Source of the DNA: Neobacillus cucumis
GTDB lineage: Bacteria; Bacillota; Bacilli; Bacillales; Cytobacillaceae
Reading direction: 5' to 3'
DNA length: 64,000 nt
NCBI RefSeq assembly: GCF_016908975.1
Contig: NZ_JAFBEX010000004.1
Span: forward strand, 186,001 to 250,000
Part shown: piece by piece, positions 34,263-43,418 of the stretch
Position numbering within the stretch: position 1 is the stretch's first letter
Layout of the letters: each line of letters begins with the position of its first letter
Notes under the pieces: model-generated
What the model was told of the DNA's origin: nothing
Database searches by the model: none
What the model saw: the letters and a program-made list of their open reading frames with translations, nothing else
Made by a program: the position numbers and the translations under genes

Positions 34263-35384
34263 TTATGTTCGAAATTGAACAGGTGTCATAGAACGATCAA
34301 TCGCTTTACTACTCCAGCCGTTTTTCGATAAATAATCCAAAAGCTTCGGTAAATTTGCTAACGTTTCTTTCCGTTCGTGCATTAGAACGACAATTGGTCC
34401 AGAATGGTGGACCATTTGATTTATCTGTTCAATCACACTCGTTACATATCTGGAATCCTTATAGTCCCAATCCCTGCTGTCAATATTCCAATCCCACATC
34501 AAATATCCGTTATCTTGCACGGCTTTCCGGTATTCCGGTGTCATATACGGAACGCTGCCATATGGGGTTCTCATTATATAAGAATCCACACCCGTAATTT
34601 CTTTTAGCGTTTGCCGGTTTTGCGTTAATTCTCCAATGATTGATGCCGCAGATGCATAAAAAATCTTCGGATTATGTGATACACTATGCAAGCCTACGGT
34701 TTCTCCTGATCGGACCATTAATTTAGCCGCATCTGGATAGCGTCGGATATTGCCATCAATCATAAAAAAAGTAGCCTTATAATGAAACTTTTCCAACAAA
34801 GCAATAATTTGAGCTGAGTAGGCAGACGGACCATCATCAAATGTTAGATAAATCGTTTTTTGCGTGTCTGGCTTAACTGGCGGCACATTTGGCTCCCCGG
34901 ACGATGCTGGTTTTGCATCTTTTTCCTGTTGTTGGGAGGAAGCTGTAGCGCCCGCAGCTGGCTGAGTCGCGTCAGGCTCTGTAGTGTTCGCATTAGGTTC
35001 CGTGGTGGTCGCAGTTGGCTCGGCCGCTTCAGGTTCTGTGGTGTTCGTAGTTGGCTCGGCCGCTGCAGAAGCTGATGCAGCAGTCGGTTGGGTAACGCTT
35101 ATTTGAATTCTTTCGTGTTGCTTTCTCCAAGCTATTGCTTGCTCTTGTTTTTTGTGAAATAGCCCTTTTTCCAGTTTTAAATCCTTGGTGTTCCTAATAA
35201 CGGTCTCACGTGGCGGTTCTTTTGCAATTGCCCGGTTGATATGTTCATTTTTTGATTGATTAATAGTGTTATTTACAGCATTTACCTGGAAATTGTGGTT
35301 CAGATATACTCTTGTTAATAAGAATCCAACTGCCACTAGGATGATTAACGTCCAGATTGACCAACCTCTTTTTAGATTCCCCAT
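34263..35384 (-). CDS. Membrane-anchored polysaccharide deacetylase (NodB domain)
   Basis: 373 aa: an N-terminal signal anchor (residues 8-25), a linker of about 130 residues, and a C-terminal NodB domain. The linker ends in a low-complexity Ala/Thr/Glu/Pro stretch built on AEPTTNTTEPEA-like repeats. Motif 1 TFDDGPS (catalytic and metal Asp), motif 2 HSVSHNPK (metal His-x3-His), motif 3 RTPYGSVPYM and DWNIDSRDW are intact, so it should deacetylate peptidoglycan or another N-acetyl polysaccharide outside the membrane. The repeat linker is the variable part. Confidence 0.9.
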   Translation of the reverse strand: MGNLKRGWSIWTLIILVAVGFLLTRVYLNHNFQVNAVNNTINQSKNEHINRAIAKEPPRETVIRNTKDLKLEKGLFHKKQEQAIAWRKQHERIQISVTQPTAASASAAAEPTTNTTEPEAAEPTATTTEPNANTTEPDATQPAAGATASSQQQEKDAKPASSGEPNVPPVKPDTQKTIYLTFDDGPSAYSAQIIALLEKFHYKATFFMIDGNIRRYPDAAKLMVRSGETVGLHSVSHNPKIFYASAASIIGELTQNRQTLKEITGVDSYIMRTPYGSVPYMTPEYRKAVQDNGYLMWDWNIDSRDWDYKDSRYVTSVIEQINQMVHHSGPIVVLMHERKETLANLPKLLDYLSKNGWSSKAIDRSMTPVQFRT

Positions 35385-35698
35385 TGTTCATACCCTCTTT
35401 GATCTTTTTTTCTCTTCCCCCATTATAGATGAATTTTCCATATAATTGTTTCAATTCTATTAAAAATATTACATTTCTATTAAATAATACTTTTGTCATG
35501 GGTATTTTATCACTTTTACTACATTACAAGTTTTACCACCACATTATACCAATAATAAACAAAAAAGGGGGAATAAAGGAAAAATTATTCTCCCTTTCCC
35601 AAAAGGAAGACAGGCAAATTCTAAATCCGTTCAACATACATATCATTGAACAAGATTTTTCTCCTATGATTATATGCATATTGACGGAGGTGAAATGA

Positions 35699-35920
35699 GT
35701 GTCAGGTGGACAAAAAGCACTTTTTTATATTCTATCGATACTTATTCCGGTTGTTGGGATTGTTTTAGGGATTATTTGGATGAATGATCAGGATCCTGAG
35801 AAGAAAGCTGTGGGGAAAAACTGCTTAATTATTGCCATTGTAGTGATTGTTTTAAGCTGTATTTGCTGGTTTGCTGCTTCGGCATTGTCGCTTGCCCCTG
35901 CCTTTACGTCGGGTTACTAA
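35699..35920 (+). CDS. Small two-helix membrane protein (73 aa), unknown
   Basis: Starts at GTG (MSGGQKALFYILSILIPVVG) with a strong GGAGGTGAAATGA binding site. Two hydrophobic segments (about residues 7-27 and 42-64) are separated by a polar loop with DQDPEKKAVGKN. The N-terminal ILIPVVGIVLGIIW...DPEKKAVGKN layout is common in small Bacillus membrane proteins of unknown function. A terminator follows. Confidence 0.72.
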   Translation: MSGGQKALFYILSILIPVVGIVLGIIWMNDQDPEKKAVGKNCLIIAIVVIVLSCICWFAASALSLAPAFTSGY

Positions 35921-35939
35921 GATAAGTAATGGAAGAAAT

Positions 35940-35980
35940 GAAAAGAACCCATTCTTGTAGGTGTGAATCGGGTTCTTTTC
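35940..35980 (+). terminator. Terminator of the small membrane protein gene
   Basis: GAAAAGAACCC - 19 nt - GGGTTCTTTTC is an 11-bp perfect stem; the right arm itself supplies the T-run. Confidence 0.75.
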
Positions 35981-36001
35981 AATAAGGAGAGTGAATGTTG
36001 A

Positions 36002-36634
36002 TTGATCCATGAACTATTGCAATTTTTCGGAAAAGCCATTTGCCACCAGATCGAGGATCGTTCACTCCTGGCATCAGGAAAAACTCTTTCCGTCTGTGCA
36101 CGTGACACAGGGATTTATCTAGGGATCTTCTCCACTTTTATTTATTTGTTTCTATTGAAGCGAAATCAAATCATAACCATTCCATCTATAAAAGTTAGCT
36201 TTTTTCTTCTATTATTTATGGTACCTATGATGATTGACGGCTTAGGGTCGTATGCTCATTTATTTGAAAGTAATAATGAGCGACGGCTACTAACAGGACT
36301 TGGATTCGGATTTGTACTCCCTTTCTTCATGTTCCCACTGATTTTCGGTAATGCCCTAGATCCTAGGAGTAAACCTGTGATAAAAAATACATTTGATATT
36401 TTAATACCAATGTTTTTTTGCTGTCTTCTTGGTAGTTTAGTTTATTGGAATTATATTACATATTACATGATTGATAGCTTAATTATCTTTACTATTGTTA
36501 TCTGGTTTAGCTTATGGACATCCCTGTTGTTTACGTCTATTCGAAATAGCTTCCTGAAATGGTTATTTTCCATCATGAGCAGTTTGGCATTTCTTTCGAT
36601 TCTATCCCTGCTGCATTCTTATATCCTTCCTTAG
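36002..36634 (+). CDS. DUF2085 family membrane protein
   Basis: 210-aa protein with about five to six helices. The N-terminus FGKAICHQIEDRSLLASGKT, then VCARDTGIYLGIF, is the DUF2085 signature (CHQ...R...CARxTGIY). The first possible start in frame is the TTG at 36002, 11-12 nt after AAGGAG; a stop codon lies just upstream. Function unknown. Its last 4 bp overlap the convergent racemase-like gene. Confidence 0.82.
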   Translation: MIHELLQFFGKAICHQIEDRSLLASGKTLSVCARDTGIYLGIFSTFIYLFLLKRNQIITIPSIKVSFFLLLFMVPMMIDGLGSYAHLFESNNERRLLTGLGFGFVLPFFMFPLIFGNALDPRSKPVIKNTFDILIPMFFCCLLGSLVYWNYITYYMIDSLIIFTIVIWFSLWTSLLFTSIRNSFLKWLFSIMSSLAFLSILSLLHSYILP

Positions 36635-37305
36635 CCTTTTTCTAATACTCTATCTACAATTGCTTTCGAACTAATTTCTGGACTAGTTAAAACAGGTATG
36701 GCTAAATGTTGAAGGCTGCTTAGCGCTCTTGCCATGGATAACTGCGCCAGAATAACTACGTCAATTTCACTCTCTTTAAGTAATTTATGAACCATTTGAG
36801 CGATAAGAGTATCATGCCTTTCGTAATCCTTTTCGCTTAAGGCATCGAAGGCTTCCGTGCTTACCGCTACAAAGACTTCAACATTCTTATTTATTTGTTT
36901 CGCTTTTTCTAGAAGAGTCTTTTGTGTCGTCGGGCCTGCAGCAGCCACAGTCGCAACAACGCCAATTTTTTTGCCTTTGTTTAATGCTTCTAGAATCATC
37001 TCATCATCTACATTCTCAACAGGAACCTCGGGAAATCTTGCTCTCAATTCAGTGATGGCAGGACTGTAGGATGAACATGATAACAGAATACCATCAACAC
37101 CCGTATCTATTGCTTTCTGTAATAGGTATGATATCCGATCAATTAGATTTTCTGTTAATTGGCCCTGCCTATTTAATTCAATTAATAAACCTTCATCTAA
37201 AAAATTTATAGTATCAACTTGCGGAAAGTTTTTTTCAAAAGCACTTATTAAAGGATCTATCGAATTTAAGGTTGCATGTATTAATCCGATTTGTAAATTG
37301 GACAT
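36631..37305 (-). CDS. Asp/Glu/hydantoin racemase-like protein
   Basis: 224-aa protein of the Asp/Glu racemase superfamily (two-domain alpha/beta fold). The first catalytic cysteine sits in GILLSCSSYSPAI (Cys77). At the place of the second cysteine the sequence is VILAQLSMARAL, so the classical two-base racemase chemistry looks lost. It might act as an isomerase, decarboxylase or lyase, like other one-cysteine members. It is the last gene of the C4-acid cluster, downstream of the broken LysR gene. Confidence 0.75.
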   Translation of the reverse strand: MSNLQIGLIHATLNSIDPLISAFEKNFPQVDTINFLDEGLLIELNRQGQLTENLIDRISYLLQKAIDTGVDGILLSCSSYSPAITELRARFPEVPVENVDDEMILEALNKGKKIGVVATVAAAGPTTQKTLLEKAKQINKNVEVFVAVSTEAFDALSEKDYERHDTLIAQMVHKLLKESEIDVVILAQLSMARALSSLQHLAIPVLTSPEISSKAIVDRVLEKG

Positions 37306-37320
37306 TATGATCCCTCCAAC

Positions 37321-38201
37321 TTAGGAATTTTTTGTTATCATCTGTTGGAAATTAATTTCATCCATAAACTCTATAAACGTTCTAACTAGATTTAACTCGT
37401 AATCATCCTCATTGTATAGCATCCAGGTCTCTCTTATAATCGGATTTCCTTCTTTGTCTTTTAAGGCAGTTTCATACAAATTCCCATGATTGTTCACTAC
37501 TAGACCTGGCATGATTGCATATCCTAAGTCGTTTGCGACCATTTCCCTACAGGTATCGGTCTTATCCACTTTTATTCCGACCATTGGTGGCAAAATAAAG
37601 TTTTCTGCCCACCAAGTATCGATCAAGTCTTTTAATTTCACATCACAGTTATAATCAATCCGGGGCAGCGATGGTAGATCACTAAGTTCAATTTTGTCGT
37701 TAGCGACTAGCACCAGATTTTCTGTTAATAACCGCTTTTTACCGCCCTTCCACGTATAATCACCACGAACAAATCCAATATGAATCTCATGATTATACAC
37801 TTGATTATAAATTTGGTTACTCCAATTCGTTGTCAAACTAAAATTCACTTTATTGTATCTATTTTTAAACTGCTTTAAGATGGGTGGAATTTGCCTAGTG
37901 ATAAAACCTGACACTCCTAATCGTAAAGTACCTGATATCTCTGTATCCATGTTATTCAAATGGTCTTTGACCTTTTGTTCTCTTTCAATCATTTCGGCAG
38001 CATATTTCACTAAGTATTCACCTTGGGGAGTAAATTGGATCCCTTTTTTCCACGGTGAATCACCTTAACTTCGTATTCATTTTCTATCTGTTGAATACGT
38101 TTAGTCAGGGCAGGTTGAGACATGAATAAATTACCTGCTACTTTTGTAATATTTTTTTCTCTATATAACATTTGAAGAATATGCCAATCACGTTTGTCCA
38201 T
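37321..38201 (-). pseudogene. LysR-family regulator with one frameshift
   Basis: The DNA-binding part (MDKRDWHILQMLYREKNITK, then MSQPALTKRIQQIENEYEVK) and the effector domain (ISGTLRLGVSGFITRQIPPI onward) are in different frames. The break is in GGAAAAAAGGGATCC near 38045: one extra A or G restores GIQFTPQGEYLVKYAAEM. The regulator sits between the racemase-like gene and the C4-acid kinase and presumably controlled the cluster. The indel is in a homopolymer, so an error in base calling is as likely as real loss. Confidence 0.82.
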
Positions 38202-38274
38202 CTATCAAACCCTCCAATGTTCAACACATTACTCCAATTATATAGAAGAAAATATAAAAATTGTAGAACCGCTA

Positions 38275-39552
38275 TTATTTAGATAACTGTTTGAGGTGTT
38301 CGACAGCTTTAATTAGAAAATCTCTTTTACCAAAACTTCCTGATTTTAAGACGATAAGCATCTCTTGGCCGATGGCTAATCCCGATGGTACACCCGTATC
38401 AATTTCACTTATAATATAATTTCCCTTAATGTTCAGTTTCCTGCAGACTGTTCCTGATGTATCTCCACCAGCTACTACGATACGCTTTAGGTTTAAATCG
38501 TCGGTTAGTCTTTTGGCGACTTCTGCAAGAAAATCAGAAATCTTCTTACTAATCTCCAACTCGTTAAACCCTTTTACCAACCCAATTTTCTTTGTTTCTT
38601 TCACGATTTCAGGGTTGTTGTCAGCCATAATCAACATATCCTTCCCTTCCGTAAGGACAGCTTTCGCATTATTTACAACCTTATGAAGTTCAGCATTATT
38701 TCCTGCTTCGTTAATAATCATTCTTGAATCTACAGAAATAAACGGAAAACCTGATTCTATTAATTCTTGCGTTTGCCCTTTTGTTTGCGGCGTTAGGCTT
38801 CCTGAAATAACGAGTACTCCATTTTTATCTTTGATCTCAATGGTATTGGCTAAGTTTTGATACTCAGATTTCTTTAGTACCTTTGGTAATTCCTCACCAA
38901 TAGCTGAGCTGCCTGCTAAAATTTTATAACCCACTGACGCTTCAGCAATGGTATGAAGATCTTCTTGGGTTTCAGCATCGATGATGACATAATTATAATG
39001 ATTCCTTGCCGCTTCAATCGAATCCCTTAATGCTACAGGACCTTTCCGAACGGCATCTAAATAAATAGATGTTACTTTTCTTTTCGTTTGCTTCTGCAAA
39101 ATGGATTGCAACTTGGATTCATGCATTGGGTGAACAGGATCATTAGCAAACTCTGATTCTTCTAAGAGTTTTCCATATACTTTGTGTATTCCCTGAGACG
39201 TTGTTCGGCCATTTTTCGGGAAGGCCAGCGAGATAATGGCAAACTCTTCATCAAGTTCATCTAGCATGGCATCAAATTCAACCCCAATATTCCCACGAAA
39301 CACGGAACAGGTTTTATTAAAATACATAGTACAATCTGCATTTTTTAGTATTTCTGTTGCCTTCTTAACTTTCTCGTAACTTAAAGCAGGTGAATCTAAT
39401 CTACTATCCGTATCAATAATTAACACATCAGTATCTTTTATAACCTTTAGATTTGGTTCAAAAGTGACTACTTTCACTTTGTAACCACTATTGGTAAACA
39501 TAATTCCAATGTCATTTGCACCTGTTGTGTCATCTGCTACAACACCTATCAT
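38275..39552 (-). CDS. Four-carbon acid sugar kinase (DUF1537 family)
   Basis: 425-aa kinase of the DtnK/LtnK/OtnK family, which phosphorylates C4 sugar acids such as threonate or the 3-oxo-tetronates. The N-terminal domain starts MIGVVADDTTGANDIGIMFT (acid-sugar site); the C-terminal nucleotide-binding domain has IVVAGGDTSGTVCRKL and DTGVPSGLAIGQEMLIVLKS, ending KSGSFGKRDFL. Length and both motifs are complete. It is 15 bp from the aldolase gene upstream. The precise acid is not predictable. Confidence 0.9.
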   Translation of the reverse strand: MIGVVADDTTGANDIGIMFTNSGYKVKVVTFEPNLKVIKDTDVLIIDTDSRLDSPALSYEKVKKATEILKNADCTMYFNKTCSVFRGNIGVEFDAMLDELDEEFAIISLAFPKNGRTTSQGIHKVYGKLLEESEFANDPVHPMHESKLQSILQKQTKRKVTSIYLDAVRKGPVALRDSIEAARNHYNYVIIDAETQEDLHTIAEASVGYKILAGSSAIGEELPKVLKKSEYQNLANTIEIKDKNGVLVISGSLTPQTKGQTQELIESGFPFISVDSRMIINEAGNNAELHKVVNNAKAVLTEGKDMLIMADNNPEIVKETKKIGLVKGFNELEISKKISDFLAEVAKRLTDDLNLKRIVVAGGDTSGTVCRKLNIKGNYIISEIDTGVPSGLAIGQEMLIVLKSGSFGKRDFLIKAVEHLKQLSK

Positions 39553-39567
39553 GATTACACCCCCTTA

Positions 39568-40212
39568 TTACATGCGCTTTCTACGTGGTTTGTACTTGGA
39601 ATCCTCTAAAAATTCTCTAATGGTTTCTTTGGATAGTTTAGTTAATTCGAAGCCACTGGCTTTAGCAGTAACAATCATTTTGCAAGTCATTTCAACAGTT
39701 TCAATTCTCATCAATGCTTCTGGTAGTGAGGTATCCATTACAACTACACCATGATTCCGCATAAAAATAACATCCGATTTTTTGGCTTCTTCAGCGATCG
39801 CTTCCCCTAAATCAATGGTACCCGGATGAAAATAATCTACATATCCAAGATTTTCAAGATAATACATATTCTCGATAAAGAGCTCTGAAGTTATGGGTTC
39901 ATTACTACAGGCAAATAGTGTTGTGTAGAAAGGTGATGAATGGATAATGGCATTTACATCAGGCCTGGATTGGTAAATCCCCGTATGCATCGGTGTTTCT
40001 TTCGATGCCTTTTTTTCACTTAAGTTTTCTTGGGTTTCAAGATCAAAAAGGACAAAATCATCCTCTTTTAGATTCCCCATAAATGTCCCTGAAGCCGTTA
40101 TAACCATTTTTCCATCTTCGACCCTTTTACTAATGTTACCCGACGTCCCCCACGCCAATTGATTAGTTAATAAGTAATGCCCTGTATGAATTAACTCATT
40201 TATTGCTGACAA
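39568..40212 (-). CDS. Class II aldolase/adducin-family protein (probable C4-acid phosphate aldolase/decarboxylase)
   Basis: 214-aa zinc-dependent aldolase. WGTSGNISKRV near the N-terminus, the metal-site segment HSSPFYTTLF and the C-terminal FMRNHGVVVMDTSLPEALMR are typical. In DUF1537 pathways this family (LtnC/OtnC) decarboxylates the 3-oxo-tetronate-4-phosphate to dihydroxyacetone phosphate. The start is taken as TTG (MSAINELIHTGHYLL), preceded by GGAGGGAATCTTT; the ATG six codons upstream overlaps that binding site. It lies 15 bp before the kinase gene. Confidence 0.85.
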   Translation of the reverse strand: MSAINELIHTGHYLLTNQLAWGTSGNISKRVEDGKMVITASGTFMGNLKEDDFVLFDLETQENLSEKKASKETPMHTGIYQSRPDVNAIIHSSPFYTTLFACSNEPITSELFIENMYYLENLGYVDYFHPGTIDLGEAIAEEAKKSDVIFMRNHGVVVMDTSLPEALMRIETVEMTCKMIVTAKASGFELTKLSKETIREFLEDSKYKPRRKRM

Positions 40213-40248
40213 AAAGATTCCCTCCATCATTTTTTGTTGATTTTCGTG

Positions 40249-40455
40249 TAGGTATGAGAATTCATAGGCGGAGAATTTCCGCTAATGTATATAGAGACAG
40301 CTTAAGATGCAAATATAAGCGGAAATCTTCCGCTTAACTGTTCTAAATAAGACGAAATCAAGAGGTTTGGATAATATAAACGGAAAAACTTCCTTTATTT
40401 TGGAGGAAATATAGGTATTTCCCAATTTAAACGGAAATTTTCCGTTTATTTTTCA
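40249..40455. repeat. Array of CGGAA-N-TTCCG hairpins, one arm of an inverted pair
   Basis: Short inverted units at 40268 (GCGGAGAATTTCCGC), 40319 (GCGGAAATCTTCCGC), 40380 (ACGGAAAAACTTCC) and 40431 (ACGGAAATTTTCCGT), with steps of 51, 61 and 51 bp. The whole stretch reappears inverted at 47365-47575, including the spacer sequences and the end GAATTCATAGGCGG. No gene is in 40247-40498. Confidence 0.88.
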
Positions 40456-40498
40456 AACACACTGAAATCAACATTCGGTTACAACAGAGCCTTTATTG

Positions 40499-40533
40499 AA
40501 AAAACCAAACAGAATGTACCCGTTTGGTTTTTT
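40499..40533 (-). terminator. Terminator of the dehydrogenase gene
   Basis: On the minus strand ACCAAAC - GGGTACATTCT - GTTTGGT followed by TTTTTTC; 6 bp after the stop codon. Confidence 0.8.
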
Positions 40534-40538
40534 TATGA

Positions 40539-41621
40539 TTAGTTTTGGTTGATTCTATTAATGACTGCTTCAGTAAATTCTGTTGTCGACGCCGATCCAC
40601 CTAAGTCACGGGTAGTAGGTCCTTCAGCGATTATGTTCAATACAGCTTCTTCCATTACTTTAGCAATTTCGTTTAGGTTATTATCATTATGATTAGCAGC
40701 TAACCATTGTAGTAACATAACGGTAGATAATAGCATGCTTGTTGGGTTGGCAATATTTTGTCCAGCAATATCAGGAGCAGAACCATGTGCGGCCTGTGCC
40801 ATAGCCTGCGTCCCATTTGTGTTGAGGGATGGTGATAATCCTAAGCTTCCAACTAGCTCACCGGCTAAATCAGAAAGAATATCGCCAAATAAGTTTTCTG
40901 TGACAATCACATCAAAGTCTTCTGCTCTACGTACCAAATGTGCCGTCATGGCATCAATATGATAGTCTTCCACTTGAACTTCTGGATAATATTTTTGACC
41001 CACTTCATAACAAACATCACGGAATAATTCGAATGCAAACTTAATGACATTTGCTTTATGAACGATAGCCACTTTTTTACGACGAGTCATTGCTAGTTTA
41101 AAAGCTTCATGAGCAATTCTTTCAGTCGCTTTTCTAGTAAATACTCCAGTTACAAGTGCTACATCTGGAGAAACCATGTACTCACCGATACCTTTATACA
41201 TATTACGGTCAGATAAGAAGCCTTCCGTATTTTCACGGAATACGACTAAATCTGCGTTTCCTACTAAACTGGTTGTCCCGGGTAGTGCACGACTTGGACG
41301 AACATTGGAAAATAAATCAAAATGATGCCTTAATTCACCGCTTGGGTTTCTTTTAGAAATACGATGCTCATCTGGGTACGCAGCAGAATCATGTGGCGCC
41401 ATTAACCAGCCATTTGTTTCTTCTAAGCCTTTTTTTGTCATTTCAGGTACAGGATCATTGTACTTTTTAATCCCTTCCCACCCCATTGGAAGTTCAACAT
41501 ATTCAAATTGGGATCCATTTGCTACCTTTGAAGTAGCAGCTTTTAAAACTTCAACAGAGGACTTAACAATTTCTGGTCCAATCCCATCGCCATATAATAC
41601 GCCTAATTTATACTTTGCCAT
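40539..41621 (-). CDS. Isocitrate/isopropylmalate-family dehydrogenase (tartrate/malate-type, beta-decarboxylating)
   Basis: 360-aa NAD-dependent enzyme. GDGIGPEIV at the N-terminus, RPSRALPG and FRENTEGF in the substrate region, ENLFGDILSDLAGELVGS with the metal Asp residues and AHGSAPDIAGQNIANP at the adenosine site are complete. These enzymes oxidise a 2- or 3-hydroxy acid and often decarboxylate it; relatives act on tartrate, D-malate, isopropylmalate or homoisocitrate. Placement beside a C4-acid kinase and a 2-hydroxycarboxylate transporter favours a C4 substrate. It has its own terminator but lies in the cluster. Confidence 0.82.
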   Translation of the reverse strand: MAKYKLGVLYGDGIGPEIVKSSVEVLKAATSKVANGSQFEYVELPMGWEGIKKYNDPVPEMTKKGLEETNGWLMAPHDSAAYPDEHRISKRNPSGELRHHFDLFSNVRPSRALPGTTSLVGNADLVVFRENTEGFLSDRNMYKGIGEYMVSPDVALVTGVFTRKATERIAHEAFKLAMTRRKKVAIVHKANVIKFAFELFRDVCYEVGQKYYPEVQVEDYHIDAMTAHLVRRAEDFDVIVTENLFGDILSDLAGELVGSLGLSPSLNTNGTQAMAQAAHGSAPDIAGQNIANPTSMLLSTVMLLQWLAANHNDNNLNEIAKVMEEAVLNIIAEGPTTRDLGGSASTTEFTEAVINRINQN

Positions 41622-41751
41622 CGTTTAAAACCCCTTCTAAAATATGATGTTTTAATAGTTTGTTAGCCTTTACATTTTATATTTTAATTAATTGTTTCCA
41701 TAAATTAAAATATTGGTTTTTTATGAAAGTCCATCAAAAAAAGTTATTGAA

Positions 41752-43122
41752 TTATTTAGCCCATAGACTAAACAGAAAACTTCCAATGATTAAGATTAAT
41801 GCCCCACCAAGTCTTGTAGCAATTTGAGCATATGCCATCAACTGCATTCTTCTCGCAGCTCCCAATACCTCTAAATCACCTGATCCACCTCTGTTTACGT
41901 GACATAATGCCCCTGCGATGGCGGATTCAATTTCATAGAAACCAACAAATCTAGCGAAGCCCCAAGCACCTGACATGGCTCCAAATACAGTAAGGATTGC
42001 AATAATAAAAGTAGTAGGGTTTACTGCGCTGATCAGTTCACCGAAATCTACCATTGATATACCCACACCAGCTATCATTACATAATAAAGATTGCCAGTC
42101 ATAAACTTATTCACCTGTTTAGCTCCGGCCTTCGCACGTTCAGGTATTAAGTCGAAGCCATTAGCTAACAGTAACATAATCACCATATACGCATATGGGT
42201 GAATTAAGATGCCGCCAATAGTAGGTAATAATTTATTTCCAATAATATTTGCTAAAGCATAGAATGCAAAAGTGACAAAAAGTCCAAAAGCTGCGTCTTC
42301 CAAATTGGCTTTATAACCTGATTTTTTACTCACTTCAGCATTAGCTGCCCCTTTAATTAATTCACCATTTCCTGTCCACTTTGGTTTTTTCTTACCAAGT
42401 CCGTTTAGAAGTGCAGCGGAGATGATCGCAATAATATTTGCAATCGTTAATACTGACACAGCAGAAGAATACCAGATCTTAGGATCCTTACCCGTTACAG
42501 TTCCCCACATTTGGCTTAAAGGAATGGCACCTGCGCCATTTCCACCACCCATAATCGGAAGCGCAAAGTTCATGATGGCAGTTTTAAAGGGAACACCTGT
42601 GACTAACCCCCCAATGGCAGCACCAAGAAATCCAGTAACGGTGGCTATAAGGACCATCGGAATAAATCCGCCAATGGTTTTAAGTAAGAACTTTTTATCA
42701 ATGGATAGTAATGCACCACAAATGATGATAGCGATGTATGTATCCAAGAAACCCATATCATCAAAAAGGGTAGTGACATTTTGGGCATTTTCCTTTGGAA
42801 TAATCCCAGCGTACACTGCCCAAGAAGTCCCCAAGAAGGCCAAAATAGCTCCGCCGCCAAGATAGTCCTTCCAAATGGGCAAATTATCACCAATTTTACC
42901 AAAAATCAATCCACTACCGAATACAAGAAAAAGACTGCCAGTTATATCTGTAGGAAGGGACTTAGTAGCTAATCCGAGTATGATGATCGCTAGCCCAACA
43001 AGGTAGATTGGCATTGAAATCCCATAAAAACTTATTTTAAACAATTTTGCTAACCCCTTTTTGTTGGAGTCATCAGATTTCATATCCACGTTGTTTTTTG
43101 CATCCTCAACCTGCATTTGCAC
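41752..43122 (-). CDS. 2-hydroxycarboxylate transporter (2HCT/CitS family)
   Basis: 456-aa membrane carrier with 11-13 helices. Two copies of the family reentrant-loop motif are visible: GGGNGAGAIPLSQMW (first) and NRGGSGDLEVLGAARRMQLM (second). The 2HCT family takes up citrate, malate, lactate or related 2-hydroxy acids with Na+ or H+. The start is GTG (MQMQVEDAKNN), preceded by GGGGGATTTTTAC. It is the first gene of the cluster, facing the divergent RraA gene, and is probably the entry step. Confidence 0.88.
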   Translation of the reverse strand: MQMQVEDAKNNVDMKSDDSNKKGLAKLFKISFYGISMPIYLVGLAIIILGLATKSLPTDITGSLFLVFGSGLIFGKIGDNLPIWKDYLGGGAILAFLGTSWAVYAGIIPKENAQNVTTLFDDMGFLDTYIAIIICGALLSIDKKFLLKTIGGFIPMVLIATVTGFLGAAIGGLVTGVPFKTAIMNFALPIMGGGNGAGAIPLSQMWGTVTGKDPKIWYSSAVSVLTIANIIAIISAALLNGLGKKKPKWTGNGELIKGAANAEVSKKSGYKANLEDAAFGLFVTFAFYALANIIGNKLLPTIGGILIHPYAYMVIMLLLANGFDLIPERAKAGAKQVNKFMTGNLYYVMIAGVGISMVDFGELISAVNPTTFIIAILTVFGAMSGAWGFARFVGFYEIESAIAGALCHVNRGGSGDLEVLGAARRMQLMAYAQIATRLGGALILIIGSFLFSLWAK

Positions 43123-43212
43123 GTAAAAATCCCCCTTTGTTTGTCTTCGATTTCAAAACTACTACTCTCCCATTCGATGGCCATCAAAAGTAGAATTTTA
43201 ACTCACCGTAAT

Positions 43213-43226
43213 TAGTAGCGCTTACA
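43213..43226. promoter_or_regulatory. Possible catabolite-responsive element (cre)
   Basis: Read on the minus strand TGTAAGCGCTACTA agrees with TGWAAnCGnTnWCA at 12 of 14 positions. It lies about 90 bp upstream of the transporter start in the divergent region. This is a weak match; catabolite repression would be logical for a carbon-source operon. A further long inverted repeat (GTTGATAA ... TTATCAAC, 43337-43377) near the RraA side may be the site of the LysR regulator. Confidence 0.4.
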
Positions 43227-43418
43227 TTTACTTTAATGAAATAATTCAGATTCGTAAAATATCTATTTTTTATCATTTTCCATAACTAATTTTCATACTT
43301 TTATAACTTAGTCACAAATAATTATTATTTATGGATGTTGATAACTTTTTTTTATTTCTCCGATTAAATTATCAACAGTATAATTTTTAGTAATAGCATT
43401 TAATAAAAGGAGGAAATT

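Noticed and set aside
35429-35698. 89-aa plus-strand frame before the small membrane protein
   Set aside because: AT-rich low-complexity sequence, no ribosome binding site at its start, and it ends at the true start signal of the next gene.
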